From Boswellia sacra (taxonomy: Eukaryota; Streptophyta; Magnoliopsida; Sapindales; Burseraceae): DNA of 64,000 bases. Both the position numbers and the translations under genes were made by a program. Each line of letters opens with the position of its first letter. The stretch's first letter is position 1. The notes under the pieces are model-generated. The model searched no databases. It saw only the letters and a program-made list of their open reading frames with translations, and was not told the DNA's origin. Of the stretch, positions 1 through 10,566 are shown piece by piece. The stretch lies in contig SNVD02006977.1 in assembly GCA_013180625.2 (NCBI GenBank), positions 186,001 to 250,000 on the forward strand, in the 5' to 3' direction.

Positions 1-284
1 AATGCTATCCGCTACAGTAATAATTATACAATTCTATGCGGTGTACCAAATGCAGCCTATGTGTTTTCAAGTTGAAACGCTGGATGTGCTTTGACAAGGT
101 TAACGTAAACACACCCACACTTTAACAAACTTTTCATTTTCTAAAATATATTTTATTTCCAACCAAAAATTAATTAGACAAGTTCTCCAATATACAGTCT
201 CTCCTTCTTTTTCTTTTCTTAGTATTTTTCTTGAGAAAACTTGAGAAAATAACCTAAATTAGGGGGCTTCTTTGATAAATGACC
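1..284. other. AT-rich non-coding stretch
   Basis: No open frame, RNA gene or clear repeat boundary is visible. Homopolymer T runs and low complexity only. Confidence 0.5.
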
Positions 285-395
285 ATATTCCTGAAAATTT
301 GCATGCTGTGACCCTATCCAATGTCCAACAATGTCCAACGGGGGCGTCTGAAACTTAAAAAAGAGTCATAGTATGCAAATTTTTAGAGACAAGAT
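285..395. repeat. Short foldback / MITE-like inverted repeat
   Basis: The segment near 291-314 (AAAATTTGCATGCTGTGACCC) pairs with the reverse complement of about 367-391 (AGAGTCATAGTATGCAAATTTTT). The arms are about 22-25 bp with several mismatches around a roughly 50-base spacer. Such arms are usual for short non-autonomous DNA transposons or the internal end of a Mutator-like element. No flanking duplication was resolved, so the family is open. Confidence 0.4.
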
Positions 396-1471
396 TATTT
401 TTGCAATCCACGCTTAGAGTTAGAGTTTTTTTTCAAATTTTGTCTTCTCTAGACAATAATATGGTATTTTTATATCTATTATATTTTCATCAATTTTTAT
501 CTTGTGATTATAGACTTTTCCTAAATTTCGGGGTGTGAAAGCTTTGAATTTCTATTTTTTTAACACTCAATTAATCTACTTTCACCGGTGGTTTTTCCTT
601 TAAGTGAAGTCCTCCCTTACAAACCTAAGGAAGCTTCAAAACTTGTTAATCAAAGCAAAAGCCCAAACAATCCTGGCTGGTGTTGTTTAAGCAATTTAAT
701 GGTCATTTAGCTAATCTAGGACAGCTAGGAAGGAAGAACTCACATATATGAAGAGAAAAAGACAAGTGCAGGATGTAAAATGCAAAATCTACTTAATTTA
801 AAACTGTTGTTATCGGCATTTTAATAATAAATTTTAAAAAAAAAAGATCTCCAATGCAAATAACCTCACCCATTAGAATTATTATTTTGACATATAATAA
901 ATTTTGATGGGTAGATTCTCTGGTAGATTGTTCAAATGATTTGGAGGTTAACCATAATAGAATAAAAAATCTTACAGTTTGTATACTAGAAAATTTTCTC
1001 TTGAGCATCCCATGTACCTATTAACGCATATTTGAGTACAAATAATAAATTAGCTCTTGGAATTGTTAAATGGAAAAAGCTCATGTGTTTCTTATGTCTC
1101 TACCGATGGAAATTGCAATATGCAAGGTGATCGACTGTGTATCCTTGCGTACGATTGCTTATGAAACTTGAGGCGAGTATGCTTAATTGGGATGCTCTTT
1201 TTCACTAGATTCATCATTTTCCATTAGACAAATATTGCCGATTGTGTATACTTAATTTCATGATGTTTTGATGAACTTTAAGTTCTATAAAAATTCTCCA
1301 GGAAAACTTCTGAGGGTCTATGAAATTTATCCGATCATCAATCATTAGATCAACTTTCTATAATAATATTAACTACAATCCCAAAAATTATTATTACTGG
1401 TTGATGTCATATCATGTACGAAAGAGGTGGAGACGTAATGGCTTCAGACGCCTTGTGAATAAGTTGCCATT
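396..1471. other. Intergenic sequence downstream of the PPR gene
   Basis: AT-rich DNA. Short ORFs here (for example 793-1008 minus and 1320-1514 plus) have low-complexity, non-conserved translations, and I do not support them as genes. The 3' UTR and poly(A) signal of the minus-strand PPR gene should lie just below 1472 but cannot be fixed by eye. Confidence 0.5.
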
Positions 1472-3367
1472 CTATGAATACTCATTTTCCAAGTCAATTC
1501 GGCTGAATCCATAAGACTTATTTAATCTCTTTACTCTCATGACCCTCCTCACCTCTTCTACACCATCCCAATTACCGGATTCAGCATTAATCATACTTAA
1601 CATTGTATAATTGGCAGCATTCTCAGGTTCTGACTCTACAAGCTGATGTGCAAGCATTTCTGCAACTTCCAATCTTCCATGAACCTTACAAGCTGACACT
1701 AAAGAGGTTAAAATTTTTGTACTAGGTGTCGAGGGCATCGTTCTCACAACCTCACATGCGTCTTCTATCTTCCCTGATTTTCCCAGAAGATCAACATAGC
1801 AAGCATAATGCTCCACCGTTAATGGTATTTTAGTATCTTTTAAAAAACTGTTGAATAGAGAAACACCCTCCTCAACAAGGCCAGAGTGGTTACAAGCTGA
1901 TAAAGTGACTAGCAATGTCATTGCATCTAGCTCCATCCCCCTCAGTTGCATCTCATGGAAAAGTCCTAATGCTTCTTCACCACAACCATGAAGACCATAA
2001 CCACCGATTAATGTGCTCCATGACACAAAATCTTTGATAGCCATTTCAGTGAAAATATGATGCGAAGCCGCCAGACAGCCACACTTTGAATACATATTTA
2101 TAAGAGCATTCCCTATAAAGACATCAAAATGCAAGCCAGATTTCAAAATATAGCTATGGACTCCAAGTCCTTGGCTTAAGGAAGACAAATTGGTGCATGC
2201 TGAGATCATTGCCAACAAAGTGACCGAGTTTGGTTTAAGTCCTTCCTGTCTCATTTGGCTAAAAAGCTTCATGACTTCACCACAGTTCCCATTCCGTGAA
2301 TAGCAAGTGATAATTGAACTCCAGATCACAACATCTTTAAATTTTGTTTTTTCAAAAATAATCCGTGCAGCATGCAGTTCTTTGGTGCATTCACAATACA
2401 TATGCATAAGAGCAGTCGACAGGCGATGATTTGAATCAAGTCCATGACGATAAGCACATCCATGAATCGCTTTCCCACACTCTACATATTTCAAATCGGT
2501 GCAAGCTTGTAAAACAACAAGTAATGTAATGCTGTTAGGCTTAATCCCTTCTCTTTGCATTGCTCTAAAGCAATCAATACCCCGATAAAAATTTTGATTT
2601 TCAATGCATCCTGAAATCGTGGCAGTCCACGAGACCTCGTTTCTTATCTCCATTTGATCAAAAACAAGTAAAGCTATCAATAAGTCATGACACTTGAAAT
2701 ACAGATCTAATAAAGCAGTTGACACAAAAACTGATGCTTCAATTCTTTCATCAACAATAACAAGTCCATGAATTTGCTTCCCCATGCTCAAGTCTCCTCT
2801 CTGTGCACATAAAGATAGAATACCAGCAACAAGTTCTGGTTTAGGCACAAAACCACATAAGTACATTTGTCTTAGCATTTCTAGTGATCTTATATAACAC
2901 CCATTTTGAATATAACAGTTTATGATGGAATTCCAAGAGATGGTATCTCTTGCAGGCATTTTATCAAACAATTGATACGCGGAATCAACGTCCAAAAACT
3001 TAGCATACATAGACATGAGAGAATTGGAAGTAACAGTGTCTGAATCAGAGCCTGACTTGAGAGCCAAGCAGTGGAGTTGGACGCCGAAGTGATGGTGGTA
3101 CATTGGAGTACAACTAGAACAGCATGCTTTGATGAGTGAAGGAAGAATGGAAGTGTTTGAAGAAATGCCTGAAGGGTGAAGCTCTCGTTCGTAGAGTCGA
3201 AGTGATTGGTCATACAATCCGCTAGAAACCATGTCTTTAACTTTGTTTTGAACGACAGATATGGGGCTGGTTGTCAGCCGTCTGATTGTATTGGTGGTGT
3301 GATTTTTGGCAAGCTTGATTTCACTCAACATGGATTTTATGGCAGTGGCAGATGTCAAATGCGCCAC
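1472..3367 (-). CDS. Pentatricopeptide repeat protein, PLS class, E subgroup
   Basis: An uninterrupted 631-codon frame without introns, as is typical for land-plant PPR genes. The N-terminus (about 1-40) is rich in Ser/Thr/Arg/Lys with an RRLTTS stretch, fitting an organellar, probably mitochondrial, presequence. From about residue 75 to 540 it consists of repeating PPR units with the usual anchors (SNSLMSMYAK, then D.ISWNSII about 30 residues on; FIGNALINMYSKCG, then DFVSWSTLIGGYG). Alternating P, L and S spacing marks the PLS subfamily. The C-terminus (about 540-631: ILTSLVSACKVHG, then ENAANYTMLS, then VRRVMRVKRLNKSYGFS) is an E motif, and the frame ends there without a DYW deaminase domain. 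PLS-E proteins usually act in organelle RNA editing or processing and recruit DYW partners in trans; that role is family knowledge and not shown here. The RNA target is unknown. The frame looks intact and functional. Confidence 0.93.
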   Translation of the reverse strand: MAHLTSATAIKSMLSEIKLAKNHTTNTIRRLTTSPISVVQNKVKDMVSSGLYDQSLRLYERELHPSGISSNTSILPSLIKACCSSCTPMYHHHFGVQLHCLALKSGSDSDTVTSNSLMSMYAKFLDVDSAYQLFDKMPARDTISWNSIINCYIQNGCYIRSLEMLRQMYLCGFVPKPELVAGILSLCAQRGDLSMGKQIHGLVIVDERIEASVFVSTALLDLYFKCHDLLIALLVFDQMEIRNEVSWTATISGCIENQNFYRGIDCFRAMQREGIKPNSITLLVVLQACTDLKYVECGKAIHGCAYRHGLDSNHRLSTALMHMYCECTKELHAARIIFEKTKFKDVVIWSSIITCYSRNGNCGEVMKLFSQMRQEGLKPNSVTLLAMISACTNLSSLSQGLGVHSYILKSGLHFDVFIGNALINMYSKCGCLAASHHIFTEMAIKDFVSWSTLIGGYGLHGCGEEALGLFHEMQLRGMELDAMTLLVTLSACNHSGLVEEGVSLFNSFLKDTKIPLTVEHYACYVDLLGKSGKIEDACEVVRTMPSTPSTKILTSLVSACKVHGRLEVAEMLAHQLVESEPENAANYTMLSMINAESGNWDGVEEVRRVMRVKRLNKSYGFSRIDLENEYS

Positions 3368-3656
3368 TGATAGTGTTTAGTTTGGTTGACTGGGTTATTT
3401 CCTATCTGGGTTTGGTTGGTTCGCGATTCCTTAAAACTTTTTAAATCCGTGGCAAATGGAGGCCTATGGTTCAAGGCGGGCAGTGGTGATAACGGGTGAA
3501 TCTCGCACAAATATTTAGTTGAGTTTGAATTTATAGGTGGCAGTGGAGTACTTTTTTAGATTCTTTATAATAACTTTATTAAATAGCTATATTAATAATT
3601 TGATGTGTATAAACAAGGTTTTATTGTTTATAATCAAAATATCGATTTTTAGAACT
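3368..3656. other. Presumed promoter region of the PPR gene
   Basis: About 290 bases upstream of the minus-strand PPR start. A 5' UTR and core promoter are expected by position, but I see no unambiguous TATA box or regulatory motif. Confidence 0.3.
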
Positions 3657-3776
3657 TTTAGGACGTGTTTGGGAGCATACCAGACATGGGATTGGACTGA
3701 ACTTAGTCCAATCCCATAGGACTGGATTGATGATCCAATTCAGTCTCACCTCCCTGTCAAACAGTACTAATTTAGT
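3657..3776. repeat. MITE-like element with imperfect inverted ends
   Basis: Starts near TTAGGACGTGTTTGGGAG and ends near CTGTCAAACAGTACTAA, which pair imperfectly. Inside, GGGATTGGACTGAAC/TTAGTCCAATCCC forms a strong internal palindrome. Plant MITEs of the hAT and Harbinger groups often have a GTGTTTGG-type end. No clean target duplication was seen, so the superfamily is not assigned. Confidence 0.4.
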
Positions 3777-4519
3777 GGGACTATTAGTCCCACCTTATAG
3801 TATGAGATTTATAGTCCCAAGTTGAGACTAAATTTTTTAATTTTTAATTAAAATTATAACTAAATAAAATAATAAATATAATATAACAATAATTTTATTA
3901 TATTTAAATATTTAATAAAATCAAGCATCTTTAAGTCCTTATCATTATTATCCCTTTGCTAATTCTTATCTGCTCTTTCAGAGATGAATCCCTTCTATGT
4001 CAATGTTTGGCATTGACTGATGACTTGCAGGGCGTACGCGCCTAGTTGTTTGCCCATAGGCCGGCTTATATTTGGACGCTTGTAAAAACAAGCAAATTAA
4101 TTAGTTTCAATTTAAGAAAGCAAGTTTTTATATTGGTTGTTAACTAAACGATTTTTTTTTATGCTAAATGTTACTTGTAGATATCTGAATAAGAGGAGAT
4201 GAAAACTTTGATATTTGTTGAATTTTTTGTTTCCCATCTTTTAATATGAACGTGTTCTGCGCTGTCAATGGGCATAGGAAAGAAACTTAGCGTGTGCAAA
4301 TAGTCTTAAATTTTGGTTCAGTTAATTTTGTTGTTAATTGGTTTAGGTAATAGTCTCTTATCTGCAAAAGCTTGAACAGGTTCCAAGAGAGCTTCACAGT
4401 TTAGTGTGCCCTTCAAAGGTTTTTATAACAGACCTGATGAGAGCTTCATTGTTTTGTTTAATCCTACTTGTTCTTTCGTTCCTTAATTATAGTGTCTCTC
4501 TTATGAATACCAGTGTTCC
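3777..4519. other. Non-coding, AT-rich interval
   Basis: No conserved reading frame recognised. Several T-rich and A-rich tracts. The block at 4340-4470 reads like decayed transcribed sequence but matches nothing I know. Confidence 0.35.
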
Positions 4520-5202
4520 CACCCCCTCAAGCTTAGAATCAAATTGATATTGAAGGTGATGGTCAAAAGTGGTCACATGAGGCAGAGACTTTGCAGAGGA
4601 TCCTACGTCTAAAAGTTGAATCTCTGTTAATAGGGACAGGCGAGATGTGACTACAGTTGCTTGTGATGGTTTTGAGGCTCCACTCCAATTCGAAGATAGT
4701 TGACCTCCCTTAAAAACTTATACTAGTTCAATTCTGCCTGAGCACATCCACAAATTGGATAAGGGAAGACTTTGCCATAATCGATTATTTTTCCCGTCAG
4801 AATGTCATAGAGAAATCATTTCCGTGGAACATAATATGGGCTGCACCAAGGCCCCAGATAAAAAAGTGTTCAGAATATTTTGTTGACTATACAAACCTTA
4901 AAGAGGTTAGGGGCGTCATACAACAAACCATAATCAAGGTTCAGAAGAGAAGTCATTCTTAAAATACACAATTGGAGTTCATTAACCCTCTAGGTACTCA
5001 AGTTCCAGCAGGAGCAGACTTTGTTTATAGGAACTTGAAGTCGAGATTTGGCAGAACAAAGATGTTGAAGACTTGCAAACTTCATTCGGAATTCACTCAA
5101 CTGCTGGCTAGTAAGAGGTCAAAATATTCTAATGCATGGTTTGCCTCTCGAGCTCAAGATGCGGAAAGGTATTTTAAAACCGGCATAAAGGAAGGGAAGA
5201 GA
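4520..5202 (+). pseudogene. Unrecognised gene relic, cut by a CACTA MITE
   Basis: Across shifting frames this stretch has the balanced composition of an ordinary soluble protein (for example EFTQLLASKRSKYSNAWFAS near 5090-5150). The longest clean piece is 4972-5202, which ends abruptly where the CACTA MITE at 5203 begins and supplies a stop codon within its first bases. Upstream of 4960 the frame is broken by stops. I do not recognise the family. It is most likely the eroded 3' part of a host gene or a gene fragment moved here. Nothing that continues it is obvious beyond the MITE at 6422. Confidence 0.4.
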
Positions 5203-6421
5203 CACTAGTAGAAGAATACCCTATGGCAATGCACGCATGTTGGTTTTCGCAGCGTCCGGGTGCACGTTGTTGTTCTTATTGTTGTCGAAAGGCCATGACT
5301 TTCTGCAAAGCGCAATGTATGTTGCTGAAAGCTTGATTGCATGTTACAAAAAGCCTTTTAACAACGTGCAATGCACGTTGCGAAAATTCACAAATTTACA
5401 GAGTTTTTAGCAACATGTAATGCACGATACTGTATCTCAAAAGGCAACGTGCAAAAATCTTAACCCACTTATTGTTCTTTTTCTTACAAATATTTATATT
5501 TATATATATTTTTTAATTTATAGTACCTATAACATTTATAATTTTACACATTACTATATAAATAAATTCACTAAAATTCAATAATAAATATAACATCAAA
5601 ATACACATTAGTCTGTTTATTTTAATTTAATTTTGAAATTAGTTTTTTTTTTTGAAGAACACATCTTTGAGATGACACCATTTTGGATTACTGTTTGTTT
5701 TAATTTAATTTTTAAAATAAATTGTAATAATTTTTTTACTTAAGAACATATGTTATGTTACTCAAAATAAAATTTAATTTGAGATTTTTAAATCCTTAAT
5801 TTTTATCAAAAAAATTAAATAAAGTGATTTTCATCACTTTGAAATTATAAAATATTTTTATTTAATTTATACACTTTCCACATTTAAAAATTCACTTTTC
5901 TATAATTTGATATTTAAAAATTTATTATTTTCATATAAACAATAATATTATCTTTTATTTAAATATTTTTAAAAATCATTTTTTGAATTTCATATTTAAA
6001 CATAAAACTATGTTATTTATTTAATATTCTTACAATTTTAATTTCTTTATTTTATTTAAATTTAAAATATGAAATCAATGTAATTTTTCATGACATTTAA
6101 AATTCCATTTATTTTTTTACCTATTTTTTAATAATTTAATGTTATTTTTAATTTAGTAATATAAAAATTACATTTTCTTTATTTTAATATTTAATATTTT
6201 GTTCTTAATTATAAAAATAAATTCTTTAAAGAAATTTGCAGCGTGTATCGTGTACGTGTTGCTAAATGTAACACTTTTCGCAATATCTAGAAAATGCATG
6301 TTAAGATAAATGACTTTCAACAACGTGCATATGTTGCATGTAGTAGAAAACTGCATTTTGCAACTTGCATCTAGCACACATTGTGAAAGCCTTGTTGTTA
6401 TATCATGTTTTTCGTCTAGCT
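5203..6421. mobile_element. Non-autonomous CACTA (En/Spm) element, 1.2 kb
   Basis: Begins CACTAGTAGAAGAATACC and ends with the degenerate complement TTCGTCTAGCT. It is flanked by the 3-bp direct duplication AGA (5200-5202 and 6422-6424), the CACTA hallmark. Both subterminal zones (about 5225-5460 and 6235-6400) hold many copies of a GCAACGTGCAATGCACGTTGC-type palindrome in both orientations, as expected of transposase-binding subterminal repeats. The centre is extremely AT-rich and non-coding. The same subterminal motif recurs at 12120-12215, 29815-30110, 30295-30480 and 33140-33290, so this is a deletion derivative of the same family as the large elements below. Confidence 0.8.
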
Positions 6422-7165
6422 AGATTAATCTTTTGCTTAGATTTCTGATTTTTGCTTACTAGACTTCCAAGTTAGAAGGAAAAGGAAATTGAAGAATTAT
6501 ATTGGCTCCAGAAATTCGGAGTATGGTTATATCATATATACCTTCTCGATATTCAAGGGAAAAGAGAAGAGACAAAAAATCAAATTTTCAGTATTTTCTA
6601 ATTGTTTTATCTTAAAGAATTTAAAAACTAGCAAGTTTCTATATGGATGTGCAATGAAGGCCTTAATACTAAAAGTCAAGTGGCTAACTAATTCGATTAT
6701 GTTTGGTTCAGTTTTACTACCCAAAAATACATGATCCTTTTAGGTCAGGCTGATGCCAAGATTGCAGGAAGAGCAAAGCCTAATTCATTATGGTATCTAG
6801 AAGTTTTTTTTTTTTTTTTTTGTTAAGGACATAGGATATGCATGCTTCATTGTAATGCATTTTTTGCACCAAATTTACAACAATATTCAAATATGGAGGT
6901 GGGCAGATGTTTAAGAACCTGCATCTGTTAGTCCAGGGGTCTTGAAAGTAAAAAATAAAAAAAATAAAAAATAATTTGTGGGATGCGTTGTTGTTGTGGA
7001 TGAAAGGACATCACTCATACGGGATAATTTGCCCATGAGAGGAAGATAACGATGATGGCAACTAGCTAGATAAAATAGAGCTTACATTTAGGGAAGCTCC
7101 TTCCTTCAATACAATTAAAAAACGCATTCTCTATTACCCACTGTAAAGGTTTCAAAGTATCCATT
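6422..7165. other. Intergenic interval
   Basis: Contains overlapping short ORFs on both strands at 6489-6734 with no recognisable similarity. A poly(T) run at 6806-6823 and a purine/A-rich run at 6950-6973 are present. Nothing here is supportable as a gene. Confidence 0.35.
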
Positions 7166-7628
7166 TGTTGAAATAGGAAATTCTTTTCCTATATTAGGAT
7201 TTAATTAATTTTTTAAAACGTAGGGACGACGCTTATACAAAAGTGCAAAAGACGTTTTTTGGTGATATTAAGCCAACACATAGGTGTGGTTTGTGACATT
7301 TTCCCATTAGTAAATCTAGTAATTTTGTGACTATAGTAGTGTAAGTGACCTCTAGAAGTACTTTGTCATAACATACAAAGCTCTATTCAAGGGTGTATGA
7401 GAGCTTCTAGTAATTGAGAGATTGTGAGGATTCTCTAAATCTTGTAAGTGTTTCTTTTTCTAGTGAAGATAATATTTATTTGTTGGTCCTATAGACGTAG
7501 GCATATTACCAAACTACGTAAATCTTGTATGTCTTCTTTTGCATATCTATTTTTCTCTATTTGGTTCTTTCTTTGGGTGATATTTTGGGCCTATCAGTTG
7601 TGTGTTTGAAACGTTATATTCCATAACA
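7166..7628 (+). mobile_element. Copia-type LTR remnant (probable solo LTR)
   Basis: Starts TGTTGAAATAGGAAATTC and ends GTTATATTCCATAACA, a TG...CA unit of about 460 bp. It has the internal layout of plant Copia LTRs: AT-rich U3, then a T-rich region with an ACTACGTAAATCTTGTATG-like stretch near the 3' end. The flanking pentamers (CCATT / TCGGT) do not match, and no primer-binding site or pol sequence follows, so it is either an old solo LTR or a truncated element. Confidence 0.45.
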
Positions 7629-8879
7629 TCGGTTTCCTCCCTGGAGTGAAGAAATTTGAAATTTGATTTATATTTGGTCATACATCCACCCTACAATTAA
7701 TATCATCCTCCCCTCTTCAGTTGAACTTCTAATTAATAAGGAGAAAAGTAAAGTGTTAAAATGTGTTTTTGTTTGTCAATCACCTAATCCTCACGTATAG
7801 TTCATGAAATTTGTCCAAATGATTGATCTTATATTGTAGCTCCAGAATCATGAAACATTTCAATTGAAGTAATGATCGTAAGTCCATCAGGTGTTGTGGG
7901 CTTTTTCATATGTAAGATGACAATGATAAAAAATTTAATTAAGGTTGACTTGCGGACAACCCCCAAATTTCCTCTTTACAACTTTTTTTTTTAAATTAAA
8001 TTTATAATATTAAATGTTTTTAGATAAAATTACTTTGAAAGAAATTTAATTCTATTAAGACTCTTTTTCTTTATTCCTTTCTGTCATATTGAAAAACTAA
8101 CTAATTTAAAATGTAAATATAATTGAAAAAAATCTACGATTTTAAATAAAATCACCACAAACATATTAACTCATCACTTTTCAACCATTAGTTTGCAATA
8201 AACAAATAATCAATAATTGGTGTCAAAAAAATTAAGCAAAAAATTTAAGTGTCAAAAAAATTAAGTAAAAAATTTAAGTTCACATAGTCTAACCCGTTTA
8301 TATTATATTTATATAGGCATAGTTTTTCTTGTGCAGTCTCCTGAAAATTCTTTAAAATCTGGACCAAAGAGCACAACCATAGGATGCATTCCCATAGCAT
8401 CCAATAGTTGAATTTTGTTTTTGTTTTATTATTATTGTTATTTTTAAATATGCCTTGACAAAAGAAAATACTTTCAGCTGCTTGTTTGATTTCCTACACA
8501 TTATTAAATGCCAGAATATATTTTAAATTCCCTTCAATCTCTTTCTTACCTCGTAGAGGAGTGGCTTCTCATTTTCTATTAAATCTTAAAGCCAACCACT
8601 CTGTCTTTCCTCTCTCGCTTGGAATCACTTTTTATGTTTTTCTAGATATTCTTCTTACATCATTTGGCTTTGCCTTCCATCTCAATTTTGCTAGTCCACC
8701 AATTTGTTAAAAGATGTGATCAAGATATATTTCAAAATCATTCTTGTTACGTCGAGTATAGAGTTCTGAGAGATGGTTGTATAGGAAATAAAGTATAGGC
8801 TTATCACCACAATGAAACTAAAATATATTAATGACGAGGATGATAAAGCAAAACTTTCTCCAGAAGACGGAAATTAAGT
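7629..8879. other. Intergenic interval
   Basis: AT-rich DNA. A short local duplication of a GTGTCAAAAAAATTAAG(C/T)AAAA motif occurs near 8220-8275. The ORF at 8486-8710 has no recognisable features. No RNA gene seen. Confidence 0.35.
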
Positions 8880-9830
8880 AGAGGACAAATACCACGTCAT
8901 AATAGCAGAAAGAATATCAAGGCGAAAGAACGGCCCAACTCCTTCTAATAGCTTAATTCATAGATACTGGAACGCAGGTTTTTGCGCAGGTGCATGGAAG
9001 AGTAGTTCATGTATAATATTTCAAGCAAAACAACGTTCAACCAATATGAGATACCAATAGCTAATGCTACTCCAAGGTTGCCTAATCCAAACTTGAATAC
9101 CAGAACCCAATAAACAATTACGTGGAAACAAAGAGTAATACAAAGGGCTTACAAGCAAAAAGATTAGACTTTGTGCTTGGAAGTATTGAACTTGAGACTG
9201 AAGATCAGCAAAAGCAAAAGAGTGCGGGAACAACTAACAAGCCATGTTGTAAATTTACCAGCTTCTTGAGAAATTAGGGGGCCTTGACCCATGAATGAAA
9301 GTATTCTACTCATGTAAACCCAAATGACAGACGAAGGGAACACACTAAGATGAGGTAGAAAAGAGCGCTGTAAAAGTCTGATTTCCAAGTTCTGATATTG
9401 TTGAGCACTATAAGCTTGGCCATTTAGTGTTTCTAGAGTAGTAGACATTCCAAACTGACATAATTGAAGTGTCAGAAAAATATTCAAGAGAATAAGAAGA
9501 GTATCAGTGTATATATATGCATGGTTACTATTCAATATCAACTGTTATGAAGATAAAGTTTCATAAAACAGCGGTAACCCGAGGTGTAAATGCAGTTTTA
9601 ATATGATTATTGCTTGCTAGCTTCAGATATATTATGAATAATTGTATTGAAAAAGACTTACCCCAGGACTGAAGCCAGTGACAGTACAGAAAGAGATCAC
9701 AGGTAAGGCAGTACTGCTAGAAAGGTACTGCTGGACCAGGTACAGTCGTCACAGATATTATTTGCAGGAAAGACTGCGAGAAATTAACTGCCACCAAAGG
9801 TCCCGCTATGAGACCAGCCCTCTTCGCTTC
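8880..9830 (-). pseudogene. MATE (DETOXIFICATION-type) transporter pseudogene, 5' part
   Basis: Read on the minus strand, about 9830-9660 corresponds to MATE exon 1 (EAKRAGLIAGPLVAVNFSQS, compare the [16 protein letters not shown] segment of the intact copy at 36.5 kb). The MMVGHLGEL segment has decayed and its frame is lost. About 9450-8880 corresponds to exon 2: MSTTLETLNGQAYSAQQYQN keeps the shape of the family motif [13 protein letters not shown] but has Cys-to-Asn at the usual Cys, followed by a MGQGPLIS(Q)EAGKF stretch, then frameshifts. Exons 3-7 are not found downstream. Spacing and order match the intact gene, so this is a truncated tandem duplicate and not a processed copy. Confidence 0.85.
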
Positions 9831-9985
9831 TTGATTATACAATTTAATACTTGTTAAACCCTCGCTAATTCCCTTTTATCCTCCTTTATCTAATAAACCT
9901 GTCACCATTTTATCTGAATTCTCTGTCTTCGTTAATATCTCACTTTCTCTAGAATTTTATATATATGATGATCACCGAATATTAT

Positions 9986-9993
<8 letters not shown>
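9831..9993. other. Interval upstream of the MATE pseudogene
   Basis: Formerly 5' flank of the minus-strand MATE copy. No conserved element recognised. Confidence 0.3.

Positions 9994-10057
<64 letters not shown>
9994..10057. repeat. Compound microsatellite (TA)n(GA)n
   Basis: About 13 TA units run directly into about 18 GA units. The same compound order recurs at 20572-20634. Confidence 0.95.
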
Positions 10058-10059
<2 letters not shown>

Positions 10060-10566
10060 GCAACTAGCAATAATTGGACATGTTATATATAATTCTACAT
10101 AGATTAGATGGGGGTTTGGTTTCGTCATTTTGTCCTTTGAAATAAAATCTCTCATGCATGTTCTACGACGGTTTATTATTAATTAACAAACATTTCCATG
10201 CTATTTACTTCGTTTCTATTCTCCTTCTTAATACATTAGTATCAGATTAATTTCGCAACAATCCAGGAGCTTGAAGAGTACGTAAGAGCAAAACAATTCT
10301 ATTCAAACACTTTTTTTTTTCCTTATTAGTTTATTAACTTAATTGGGTAGAGACCAATAATCATCGAGAGAAGTTGACTTTAATTGTGAGATAATATATA
10401 TATATATATAGACACTCTTTTTCGTAGTCAACCCCAATTAATTATAAATATAATAGATATATTATCAAAGGAATGTATATCTAATGAAATTTCACAAGAT
10501 TAAATTTAGATGTACAGAAAATACGTTCCACTTAACCTGAAAACAAACACATACTTAAAAAAAAAA
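10058..10566. other. Intergenic interval
   Basis: AT-rich with a short (TA)n run near 10393-10410. No gene recognised. Confidence 0.4.

Noticed and set aside
5203..6421. GCAACGTGCAATGCACGTTGC repeats as a CRISPR-like array or a microRNA locus.
   Set aside because: Irregular spacing, both orientations and a CACTA frame with a target duplication make them transposon subterminal repeats.
6489..6734. Opposed ORFs on both strands at 6489-6734.
   Set aside because: Low-complexity translations without family resemblance; AT-rich chance frames.
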